In this document: piece after piece, positions 54,945 to 64,000 of the stretch | How the letters are laid out: each line of letters begins with the position of its first letter | Position numbering within the stretch: position 1 is the first letter of the stretch | Source of the DNA: Tenrec ecaudatus | Taxonomy: Eukaryota > Chordata > Mammalia > Afrosoricida > Tenrecidae | Direction: 5' to 3' | Length of the DNA: 64,000 bases | Assembly: GCF_050624435.1 (NCBI RefSeq) | Contig: NC_134545.1 | Coordinates: forward strand, 88,254,063 to 88,318,062 | Translations under genes and position numbers: made by a program | The notes under the pieces: model-generated | The model's input: the letters and a program-made list of their open reading frames with translations, nothing else | What the model was told of the DNA's origin: nothing | Database searches by the model: none

Positions 54945-56260
54945 TTGTTGTTGGCAGGTGCTGGCTCGTAGCGACCCTGTGCCCGGCAGAGCCAAACATG
55001 CCCACCCTCCAAACGGCTGCTGTCCTTGAGCCCATGGCGGCAGCCATGGTGCCTGTCAAGCCCCCTTACCAAGGGGCTGCCTCTTTTTCGATGACCTTAT
55101 GAAGTTCTTCGCCAGTGTCAGTCCTTCTTGGTAACGCGTCCAACGTATGGGAGATGAAACCTCACCAGCCTCCCTTGCAAGGGATCCTGGCCGTCTCTCC
55201 CCCAGGGCAGTTGTCACTTCTCCTGCTGGTCCATAGCATCCCCCGTGGTCTGACAGCACTATCATTCCAAGGCCTCAACGCTCCTTTGTCTTCCTGTCTG
55301 TCGTCCGTTTTCCTCATGCACGAAGGAAAGGCTGGGGCTGGCGTCCTCCAAGTGACCTCTTTTGCTATTTAACACTGTGTGTGTGTGTGTTATTTAACAC
55401 TTTAAACATGCTGTCTCGTTTCGTGACGACTGAAGTGAAACCCATCCCTGCTTCCATCTTTTCTCTTGTCATCACGGTGGGCTGCTCGGTCCAGTTGTGC
55501 GGGTCTGGCTTTCTCCACGTGGCGGTGGAATCCACACGGAAGCAGTCGTTGGGCTTCTTCAGCAAGGGCTTCACGTCCTCTTCGAGGTCAGCAAGCAAGG
55601 TGTGTCACCAGCGTATCCCAGGTCGTTGACTAGTTCGTCTTCCTCCCGTCCTGACATTCTTTCCTTTCACCCTGCAGTCCAGCCTCTGGGATCGTTTGCT
55701 CAGCGTACAGTGAATAGTTACTCAGAGAGAATGCAGCCCTAACTCACAGCGCTCTCGATTTTACAATGTCGCCTCCCCGTGTTCTGTTGTCTGACCGCCT
55801 CTCGGTCCGTGTAGATGCGCCACACGAGCACCGTGAAGTGCTCTGGAAGTCCCATTCTCCGCCATGTCACTCACAGCTTGCCGTGACCCGCCAGTCAAAC
55901 CCTGTCTGTTTAGGCAATGAAACACAAGCAAGTATGTCTTTAAAGTATTCCCTGCTTTCAGTCCAGGTCCATCTGACATAGGTCATCCATGCCCTCTTCT
56001 GGAAAGTCCCTGTTCGTGTCCTGCTGCAACCGTTTTTAAAAAGCACCGCCAGCGGGTTTGAACGCTACTCTCGTGTGTGTGTAATGATGAGATGTTCAAG
56101 GACTCTCCCCTGCTCTTGGGCCACGCGTCCTGGGATCGCTGGCGCAGGTACGTAGCTCTCCCAGTCAGGAAACCAGGTAGCTGTGGTACCGACTTCTCCG
56201 TCTAGACCGATGAATGCACTGCACCCGCCTGTTAAAACATCTCAACCAGTATTTTGTCCA
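54945..56260 (-). mobile_element. RTE LINE remnant, minus strand
   Basis: Antisense 3' end TTGTTGTTGGCAGGTGCTGGCTCGTAGCGACCCTGTGC, TCCTTGAGCCCATGGCGGCAGCC, GACAGGTTC-like region, AGTATTCCCTGCTTTCAGTCCAGGTCCATCTGACATAGG, TCCTGCTGCAACCGTTTTTAAAAAG, TTAAAACATCTCAACCAGTATTTTGTCC. It covers the 3' end back into the RT region. The 3' UTR portion is well ordered but diverged. Inactive. Confidence 0.8.
55374..55391. repeat. Short (TG)n tract
   Basis: CTGTGTGTGTGTGTGTTATT inside the RTE remnant, flanked by a repeated TATTTAACAC. Confidence 0.8.
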
Positions 56261-56399
56261 GTCCTTTATGATCTTATAAATCCCTTTATCATAACATGCA
56301 TCCACACAGACTCACCTATCCCAAACCTGTCATTACTGACCCAGGGATCCAGTTCTGTTCGCCCATCATTAACCCAGCTACTTGAGAGCTGGTGAACGC

Positions 56400-57060
56400 A
56401 TGTGATCCGGGTGGGGAGACTTGTGAAGTTGAGGGAGATGAACAAGGAAGAGAGATAAAAGCTCTTTGAAATAGCTAAGTCCTTTAAAGCAAAGAGCAGC
56501 CCTCTTAACTCTGTCTTCCAAGCAATGGGGGGTGGGGGTGTGGGCGGGAATAAAAAGGGCCTCTCCTGGCTCTGATCAAATATTGACCCCGAGCACTAAT
56601 TGGCCAGAGGTTCCGACTAAAGAGCCAGCAGCACCTTGGTGCCACTGTTTGCAGAGCCATTAGTCCAGCCCAGCGCCTTGTAGGTCAGATTGTGAAACTG
56701 CCCTCAGTGGAGCCGGGTTCGGAGAGCCTTCCGGTCCTCCCCTGGCAAGGGCCGGGCCGCGGTGGAGAAACTAAGCAGTGAAGGAACTGTGTGAGGAAAC
56801 GCACAGACGACTGAAATGTGGTCCAGGCTCTAACAAGAAGGTAACCTGAGGTCTCCGGCAGCCAGCTCCTCTCCCTCCTCTCCTTGACTCTGCCGCCAAG
56901 ACACCCAGCCCCTTTATAACCAAACAGGCGCCAACACCGCGCCCTGCCCAACCAAACCGGCTCCTTACGAGACAGGTCCCTTTCCGGATCAGATTGGGCT
57001 GAGTGGTGGGCTATTTTTAGAAGAAATCCATTTCTACTCGGTGACCAAGAGCCTCACCTC
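56400..57060. other. Repeat-free block; candidate conserved noncoding element
   Basis: Contains ATCAAATATTGACCCCGAGC, CACTAATTGGCCAGAGG and CTATTTTTAGAAG (MEF2-like). No ORF of note and no repeat recognised over about 650 bp. Regulatory role is only inferred. Confidence 0.3.
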
Positions 57061-57847
57061 TTCCCAACTTGGCATCTGAAACGCTATTTGAAGTGCCCGC
57101 TGGATACCGACCAGGTTTCCCAAAGAGGGGTACGGGAAGCTGTCAACTTGCAAAGCTCTGATGGCAGAGTAGGGCATGCTGGGAGGCAGTCTCTCTCTTC
57201 CTGCTGGGGCTTTAGATGAGCGCAGAGAGCAACTGGGAAGGGGGCCTGGGAGGGGTAGCAGAAATGCTCTGGGGTGGACAGAAAGCTGGACTGAGCCTTC
57301 CTCTGGGTGGCCCAGTCCCGGCCAGTTGACAGCGGCGCTGTCCACTAGAACTTTCTGTGATGAAGGATTTGTCCTAGATCTGTAAGAACCAACATGTAAT
57401 CACTAGTCATGGTGGCCAAGGAAGCAACGTTTTAATAAATTAAGACGGAAACAGCCACGGCAGCTAGCAGCTACTGCATTGGACGGTACACGTCTACAAC
57501 CTCTGTATCCAGCAGGGAGAGGGGCAGGGCTCAGTGTGCGACCCCTTGGGTGCCGATGAAGCAGGGTAGGGTTTGAAGACTGGAGAAAGAAGGCAGGAGG
57601 ACAGAAGCAGGTCTGGGGAGGACACAGATCATACCCGATGACCCTGGAGAGGTCTCGGGGGGCATTGTGAATGACTGAGGTTACTGCGTCAGCCTACAGA
57701 ACAGGATCTTTCACTTTTCAATAAAATTACAAAAGAACCACTGGTCTCAAAAGTAAAAGAAAACATCTCCCGGATCTGCCAGTTAAATTCCCTTCTTCAG
57801 GATAGCCTGCTCTGACTCAGGGTGTAAAACAAACATTAAAAGTTACT

Positions 57848-57966
57848 GCCTTCCCTGGAGTTGACTCTGACTCATAGCAACTCTACAGGACAGAGTAGAA
57901 CTGCCTCTCTGGATTTTCAAGGCCACAGTTACAGGAGCCGACAGCCTTACCCTTCTCCTGAAGAGT
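57848..57966 (-). mobile_element. AfroSINE 3' half
   Basis: CCCTGGAGTTGACTCTGACTCATAGCAACTCTACAGGACAGAGTAGAACTGCC. Head lost. Confidence 0.88.
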
Positions 57967-58049
57967 GTTTCCAAAGGCTGGCCTGGCAGCCCCCAGCACC
58001 CCACAGCATCCCACCAGGGTGCTTCCTCCAGGCACAACATCCCCTCTCA

Positions 58050-58206
58050 CAATGACAATGCACAGCGACCCTAGGTACCCCCATAAAACATACAGTGACC
58101 CTACTACAACTCATGGTAACCCTCATCTTTAATGGGAGCAGAGAGCCCCATCTTCCTTTCATAGAGTAGCTTTGAACCGCCAACCTTGAGGTTAGCAATC
58201 CAATGC
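58050..58206 (-). mobile_element. AfroSINE
   Basis: CAGTGACCCTACTACAACTCATGGTAACC, AGAGTAGCTTTGAACCGCCAACCTTGAGGTTAGC. The tail is degraded. Confidence 0.75.
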
Positions 58207-58225
58207 TTACCCAAAGAAAGAACGT

Positions 58226-58425
58226 GCAAGACCTGGTAGCTCAGTGGATAAAACACTCAACCTGTGAACCAGAGGTTAGCAGTTTGAACCCAAGCGTTGT
58301 CCTTTTGGAGAAAGAGGTGGGGTCTGCTCACAGCTTTGGAAACCTCGTGGGGCAGTTCATCTCTGTCCTGTAGGCCATTGTGAGTTGGGACGGACACAAC
58401 AGCAGTGGAGTTGACTTTGATATTT
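58226..58425 (+). mobile_element. AfroSINE, plus orientation
   Basis: ACCTGGTAGCTCAGTGGATAAAACACTCAACCTG (tRNA-like head, A box), GGTTAGCAGTTTGAACCC (B-box region), CACAGCTTTGGAAACCTCGTGGGGCAGTTC, GGAGTTGACTTTG. It lies 20 bp from a minus AfroSINE, forming an inverted pair. Confidence 0.93.
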
Positions 58426-59162
58426 GTGTCTGTGATTTTAAATAACTAATGCATATCTGAGATGGTGTATGTAAACCAAGCAACCCCCTCGTGCACTAAT
58501 TGCCTGTGTACACGATACATGTTATCTACATTTCGATGGGTGCATCATGTTTGAAAATACAGTAAAGTCTCCCATCCTTGACAAGCAGACACTGCTCACC
58601 AATGTGTGCTCCTTGGGGCCTGGCATACTGCCTTGGCATTGAATATTGGTCATAGACTGATGTTAGATGGAAGTATGACGGAAAGAATGAAGAAATGAAC
58701 AAATGAGGAGCATACTTTACCCTGATAACCAGGACTCTCAAGAATAACTCATAACCCATGAGCCGGTGGGGAGGCTTCATCGTTGAAGACTTCCGTCACA
58801 ATATAGGCACATTCTTTGGCTCCGCTCCTGAGAACGCTCTTTCATCCTTTTTCATTTCACAGCAGACTGTTTGTACCTCAGTCCAATATTTATTTTGTAT
58901 ACAGTGGACTTAATTGCTCACAAGTCAAGGAGACACAGCCTCTTGGGAGGAAGATGCCCGCCCTCCTCCTCCTCCTCCTCGGTGCTCTCCAGCTTGTGCT
59001 GTTAGGGACTCCATCCCGCCTGGCCGTTCCAGGCACACCCGGGCCGGCCTGGATTAGTCATTGTTTTATTTCCACCCTCACAGCCAGGGCAGGGTTGCCT
59101 GATTCAACTTTTGAAAAAGAAAAGTACGGACGTCCACTGAATGATGAAATTCGGCAAAACTC

Positions 59163-59233
59163 GGGGGCTTCACAAAGTTCATGGCAGAATTCATTTCACT
59201 TCCATTTTTTTCACCATGACCTTTTTGAAGCCC
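59163..59233. mobile_element. Mariner-like mini-element with inverted ends
   Basis: Left end GGGGGCTTCACAAAGTTCATGG, right end CATGACCTTTTTGAAGCCC, about 71 bp. Homologous to the terminus at 5926. The overlapping 156-codon frame (58816-59286) with a leucine-rich stretch is built from a CTC-repeat and this element, so I do not call it a gene. Confidence 0.5.
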
Positions 59234-59817
59234 TTTTGTCCGCGGGGCAGACTTACATGGAAAACAATGGCTCCTGGTTTATCTGAAACTCAGATTTAGC
59301 TGGGCATCTTGTATCGTGTCTGGCAACCCTAATCCAGGGTCTCCAAGGAGCAGACAGCCCAAAGTGAAGTGGGTGGGTGGGGGTGGGGTGTAGAGGGGGG
59401 ACAGAGATAAACAAATCTGCCCTGGACAGACCTAGGGTTCCAGATAAGCATGGGCTGGGCCGTTAGCAGGTTATCTGTGTCTCTTTCTCTCGCACCTCCA
59501 CGCCTGACATCCCCCACCCCACCCCCACCCCCACGGGACAGCTCCCCACCATGCTACGGCGGTTCCAAGTACCCTGTCATGGGTTACCACTAAGGGCCAC
59601 TGGCTCCCCTCCAAGTGCAAAGCCTTCAGCGCATGCCTCCCCCTCTCTGGCCCCTCTGAGCCGGCTGTTTGGGATGGGTCCTCGGTTTGTTCATTCCCGA
59701 GGATCCCAGAGCTCCACACCATGGCTTAGAGATGGTTACGCAGAGGGACCCTCCGCCTTGAATCTGAGTTTGCACAAAGGCCGGTGGAGGGGTCTGCGGT
59801 GTGGCATCTCTGTGGCC

Positions 59818-59952
59818 AAACCCAAACCAAACTCCCTGCCGTGGAGTCAAAACCGACTCATAGCCACTCTGTTGGACTTGGTGGAACTGTCCCTGTGAGC
59901 TCAGGAGACCGTGTCATGTTAGGGGAGCAGAAAGCTCCGTCTTTCTCCCAGT
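59818..59952 (-). mobile_element. AfroSINE 3' half
   Basis: CCAAACCCAAACCAAACTCCCTGCCGTGGAGTCAAAACCGACTCATAGCCACTC, GGAGCAGAAAGCTCCGTCTTTCTCCC. Confidence 0.9.
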
Positions 59953-60564
59953 CCGTGTGCAGGGAAGGGAAACCAGCTCCAAGTTCTGGGAGAGAGCAGC
60001 CTCCAATGCTTGCTGAGGGCTGGAGGCTCTCCGGGCTCTGTGGTGCCGCGGGTGAAAAGCCGGGCATGGCCTGTTCTTCCCGTTTGCCCCCCAGCGGGGG
60101 AAGTGGACATGGGAGGGCACATGTGCTAGTTCAAGTGAAAGAGAATTTCCACTTGGCCCAACGGTCATCCACCCATCGCTTGAGGAAGATCAGGGACCCC
60201 CTCGGTATCACCCACACACATTTCCCCTGGCTATATTAGAAGGCCCATAGTTCAAGACCCCCCTCACGGTAGCCTAACCTCCACCAGGAGCCAAGGACAC
60301 CATTTTAAAGGAGGTACAGTATAGTGGGGGGGGGGGGTAATGCTGGAGACAAAGAAACCTACAGGAGGGATGGAGGCAGGGGGTGTTGATCAGAGGGTGT
60401 CGTTCTCTGAAGAGCAGATCTAAGCCTGCTCCCCGGAGTGAGGCTCAAGGAAGACAAGACGTGAGAGCAGATGCTGGCTGCTCTAAGCTGGTTTAACTCA
60501 GAAGTCCTTTGCTGGGGGCTCCTGGGGTCAGCGAACACCTGACGCTGGAAATCAAATGGTCCGT

Positions 60565-60732
60565 GACCAGCTGCCATCAAGTCAGGTCCGCCTGTGGGGA
60601 CCCCGTTGCGTGTGAACGTGTAATGTGCCCCCACAGGGTTTTCCTAGCTGGCTTCTTGGAAGAGATCGCCGGGTTTTTCTTCCAGGATGACTCGGCCCTC
60701 CATCCACGGGATTAGTAGCCGAGCGCATCAAC
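60565..60732 (-). mobile_element. AfroSINE-like SINE, elephant-type subfamily
   Basis: CTGCCATCAAGTCAGGTCCGCC, ACAGGGTTTTCCTAGCTGGCTTCTTGGAAGAGATCGCCGGGTTTTTCTTCC, GGATTAGTAGCCGAGCGC. The GGAAG.AGATCGCC motif marks this subfamily. Confidence 0.7.
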
Positions 60733-61499
60733 CCTTCCCAGTGCCCAGGGCCCTCCCCAAACTGTACCTACATGCTCAGTGCTGGGGCACGGCTTCCACC
60801 AGACAGACACAGCGAACTGTGCTCCCCGCCAGCTCCACAACCATGAGTTGGCTGGTGGGGCCAGTTAGGCTGGTTTAGTGGGTCCGGAACTTGCAGGGTT
60901 CCAAGGTGAGGCGAAAAAATGGGAGGAGCCAACCTCACTGGGCGCACCACTCCTGTGGGCCACACGCTTTTCCCAACAAACCCTGGTCCTACCCAAAGGC
61001 AGGCTCCCGAGGGCCAGGGCCAGTGGGACCCGAGCAGCTCACCAGCACAGAGTGAAGCAACGCGAGGAAACAACAAGACACCACCATGATAGGAGATGCG
61101 AGGCACCCAGATATCTTCAATGGTGCAGGCCACCGTCCTTGTCGCCGGTACCACTGGGGCAACTCAGTGCACAACGAAGTTTCAGGGAAAATGTACACGA
61201 GCTCCTTCAATCTTCACTACCCTCCTGAGTGGGAACCAACCAACTCTCCACAGATGAGAAAAATAAGCCAAATTGTTGTCAATTTGTAAGGATTATGAGT
61301 GAAGGGGTGACGTCTGGCCTGTCAATCATTGTATAGCCAACGAAGCCTCTGGGCAGGGCCTTCTCCTGGGGATTCTGGAAGTTCCTGTACTCCTTCTTGG
61401 AGGAGGGAGACAGACACTCTCTGCTCACTCCCTTGGAGACTCTCTACTGACAAGGTTCCCTCCCTGCAAGACATTTCTGAGGAGAAGCCACATGAAGCT

Positions 61500-61815
61500 A
61501 CCCTGAGGCAGTCAGAATTTCGGAGCAGAAGGAACCACATGGAGACCCCTGCAAGCGCTGAGATGCTCACGCCACTGGATCCACAAGACTTCCAACCCAT
61601 TGGACTGTGATCTTCCTGCATTCAGTGTCATTGCATGCGTTTCGTGAGGCTGAAGAGGACTCTATAGATTGGCATCGGACATATGGGCTAATATCAGACT
61701 TATGGACTTGATCTGGACTGAGTTGGGATGTTTTCTCAATATTCAAATGCTCTCGTATATAAACCTCTTTCTTATACAAACATGAGTCTCTATGGATCTG
61801 TTTCTCTAGTTCACC
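61500..61815. repeat. Dispersed repeat, family uncertain
   Basis: GGAACCACATGGAGACCCC, CCATTGGACTGTGATCTTCCTGCATTCAGTGTCATTGCATGCG, GGCATCGGACATATGGGCTAATATCAGACTTATGG, ATAAACCTCTTTCTTATACAAACATGAGTCTCTATGGATCTGTTTCTCTAG have the look of an interspersed mammalian repeat with a 3' poly-A signal-like region. I cannot name it. Confidence 0.35.
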
Positions 61816-61989
61816 CAGACGAACACACCTACTCAGGGTATAGGATGAAAGAACTGGGAACCATCTCCCGGGGTGTCATGCCCCAGCACCTGAATTCTAA
61901 GCCGCTCTCCTGCACAAGCCTATCTGAAAGCTGGGTTCGGAGGGCGACCGATGCCTAGAGATGGAGTTCACGATTCGATTTGTAACAAC

Positions 61990-62205
61990 GAAATCAAAAC
62001 CTCAGCCGCAGCCTTCTGAGTCAATTCTAACTCATAATACCCACCGTACAGAACAGGGTAGACCTGCCCTGTAGGGTTTCTAAGGCCATAAATCAGCATG
62101 GAGGAAAAGTGGCACATCTTCCGCCCTCCGAGGGACTGGTGAACTCTAACCACAGGCCTTTCAGGGAGCTGTGGGGTGTGTTAACCACAACAGGGCTCCT
62201 AAACT
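61990..62205 (-). mobile_element. AfroSINE
   Basis: CAGCCTTCTGAGTCAATTCTAACTCATAATACCC, GTAGACCTGCCCTGTAGGGTTTCTAAGGCCATAAATC, AACCACAACAGGGCTCC. Confidence 0.9.
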
Positions 62206-62217
62206 CCGCCATAAAAC

Positions 62218-62300
62218 ACCTAAACCAAACTCACCGCCACGGACTCCATGCAGAAGCACAGCCACCCTCTAAGAGGGACCGCGGTATTGGAATGAGCAGC
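62218..62300 (-). mobile_element. AfroSINE tail fragment
   Basis: CTAAACCAAACTCACCGCCACGGACTCCATGCAGAAGCACAGCCACCC. A second, truncated copy directly beside the previous one. Confidence 0.7.
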
Positions 62301-62304
62301 CCGG

Positions 62305-64000
62305 AAGGTTTTTCAACACAGACACCACTAAAACCCTTAGGGAAGGAGTTCTGGTAAACGGGTTGACAAAAGTTGTTCCACTTGATTCACAGGGTCAAAT
62401 ACCAAAGAACCAGCCTCAACCCCTTCCCAAGCTGCATCTTCCGGGTGTGATGGCCCGCAGGGAGGCCCAGGACATCTCACAAGCTTCTCGGCCCGCTTCT
62501 AGGTACCCTCGGACACACAGGAAGTGAGCCCTCTAGGCAAGGCAGAGGTGGGAAGGCTGCATGCCTTTCTTGTAAGATTCTGAAGTCGGGGTGAGGGAGA
62601 GGGGGTGGAGGGCAGACGGGAAAGGGGATGAAACCTTTGGATTTGGGAGTTTCCGCTGATTTGGACCCCCTCTGGCTCATCAATGAGCCCTTTCAGGGTT
62701 CTCACTCCCCAACTGAGATATCATTTCCTGTCCAGCACACTACACCCATTGATGGGTATCAGCAAGCCCTACCAGTGTACGCCCGAAGGACCCAGGCCGA
62801 CCGGACAGGAATGAAGGGGGAAAGAGGAAGAAGGCAGGAGAAAAAGGGGAGGCTTTCAACCCCATTTTGTTGGATTAAGAGAAGAAGATGGTGATTTTTT
62901 TCTTAATACAGGAAGTTGGTTTACCTTCAGCCCTTCTCATAAGTAAAAGGACAATAGTCTTAAAGTCAGGTATTCGGAGGGAAGTGTACAACGCCTCGTC
63001 TCTCCAAAATGACTCACTACCAAGGTCTTGGCACAGGAAAGACCGGTCCCTGGTTGTGCGGTGCCAGGAGTGGGTGTCTGGTTCTTGTTGGCCTAAGCCA
63101 GGCTTATGGTCTTAAGGAAGCATCTAGAATAACATGGCTTTCTCTTCCTAACACAGGAAGGGTCGTTGCTCAACTCACAGTTGTTCTCCTTTCTCCGGTC
63201 CCTGCCCCTGATACACAGGGCTGGGTCCCCAGGTGGCCATTCCTGGGCTCTATGAGCCTCTACTCCTGGCCACAGTGACTGAGCCAAAAAGGAGGTCTGA
63301 CTCAAGTCAGGCCAATTAGAGTCTTCTCTACGAGTTTTCCATTCGGGACTGGGAAATGGAAAATTTGAGATCTAGTGACACTCGAGGTCCTCGGGACATG
63401 GGGACAAGGACAGGAGGTCAAAGCAGCTGAGGACAAGACAGAGAGAGGGCAGCCCCTGCTTCTAGGTCTGCCTGAAACCCACTCTCTCATCACCCTTTCC
63501 ACCACATGGTCAACTGTATATGTTTCTCCAGTGTCCCCTTTCAACCAAGTCCCCCTTTGGCCTCGGCCAATACGAGTAAAAAGCTGTCATGTGCAACCAA
63601 GTGGAGCCTAACCAAAGTAGCTGGCATCAAGGGAGGTGCCTGGGAGGGCCGCTGTGGGACCCATACTGTCAGCTCCCTGTATGAACATGTGTATTCACAC
63701 ACACACACACCACATACACTTACAAACTGTGAGGCAAAAGCCTTTTCAATTAGATAGGCCCAGTGGAATGCCCAGTTGAGGAAACTGCTTATTTTCTGTT
63801 TTGGTTTTCCCAGCGTGTTGGATTTCCTTGGCTTGCAATGACGTGGTGGCTCGTGTCTCACCCCGGTGTATACAGACACATGTCGGTTCTTGCACGTAGC
63901 ACCCACAGTCAGCGTCCTGCCTCCGTCTGTGGTTTCCCAGCCCTCGGGCAAAGGAGGTGACAAAGCACCACTGTTAAGACCCGTTGAGGACTCCCACAAG
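62305..64000. other. No gene or clear repeat recognised
   Basis: Ordinary-composition DNA with a short (CA)n at 63,696-63,710. A 152-codon minus frame at 63,541-63,999 has no domain. Confidence 0.5.

Noticed and set aside
58226..58300. tRNA gene (TAGCTCAGTGG and GTTTGAACCC)
   Set aside because: The match continues into the AfroSINE body. It is the SINE head, not a folded tRNA.
58816..59286. 156-codon frame with a leucine-rich, signal-peptide-like segment (LLLLLLGALQLVLLG)
   Set aside because: The leucines come from a CTC triplet run, and the C-terminal part is the mariner-like mini-element. Not a secreted protein gene.
1..64000. CRISPR array, bacterial operons, riboswitches or phage genes
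   Set aside because: No repeat-spacer array, Shine-Dalgarno-spaced ORFs or prokaryotic gene density. The sequence is clearly vertebrate.

Overview
This is a 64 kb piece of a placental-mammal nuclear genome with no intact protein-coding gene that I can support. The lineage can be read from its repeats. (1) About twenty tRNA-derived SINE copies have the AfroSINE layout: tRNA-like head, a 'geTTTGGAAACCC..GGGGCAGTTCTACTC' type body, and a '..ATGAGTCAGAATCGACT..GGCAGTGGG' tail. (2) There are several fragments of the RTE-type LINE whose 3' end the AfroSINE tail mimics. Both are afrotherian signatures. (3) Three copies of the SPIN hAT transposon are present. Among afrotherians, SPIN is known from tenrec and was acquired by horizontal transfer. 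Together these point to a tenrec, most likely Echinops telfairi (inference; no search was run).

Layout. 1-2.5 kb: non-repetitive DNA with a (TG)n tract. 2.5-5.3 kb: a stack of three retro-insertions in one AfroSINE, the last being a processed pseudogene of EMG1 (18S rRNA pseudouridine N1-methyltransferase, minus strand). 5.4-9.7 kb: pyrimidine tract, old L1 scrap, SPIN copy, a 1.4-kb LINE 3' UTR, a second older LINE 3' UTR and an AfroSINE. 10-17 kb: LINE tails, RTE 5' scrap, SPIN, L2 and MIR pieces, then an RTE reverse-transcriptase remnant itself interrupted twice. 17-21.7 kb: mainly unique DNA. 21.7-24.9 kb: a LINE tail and the longest RTE copy. 25-33.4 kb: mostly unique, GC-richer, with a (CT)n tract and an L2 piece. 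33.4-39.7 kb: SINE/LINE cluster around an AT-rich, repeat-free block (35.1-35.8 kb) that resembles conserved noncoding DNA. 40-44.3 kb: unique GC-rich DNA. 44.3-46.9 kb: SPIN, AfroSINE and LTR-like/old LINE material. 47-54.9 kb: sparse MIR/AfroSINE. 54.9-56.3 kb: antisense RTE remnant. 56.4-64 kb: possible conserved noncoding DNA, clustered AfroSINEs, a mariner-like mini-element and unique DNA.

How the parts act together: an L1-type LINE supplied the machinery that most plausibly produced the EMG1 retrocopy (poly-A tail, target duplication), the RTE LINE mobilised the AfroSINEs, and DNA transposons (SPIN and a second hAT family) are later cut-and-paste arrivals with 8-bp duplications. The window is probably intergenic or intronic. 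Boundaries of old repeats are approximate because they were judged by eye.
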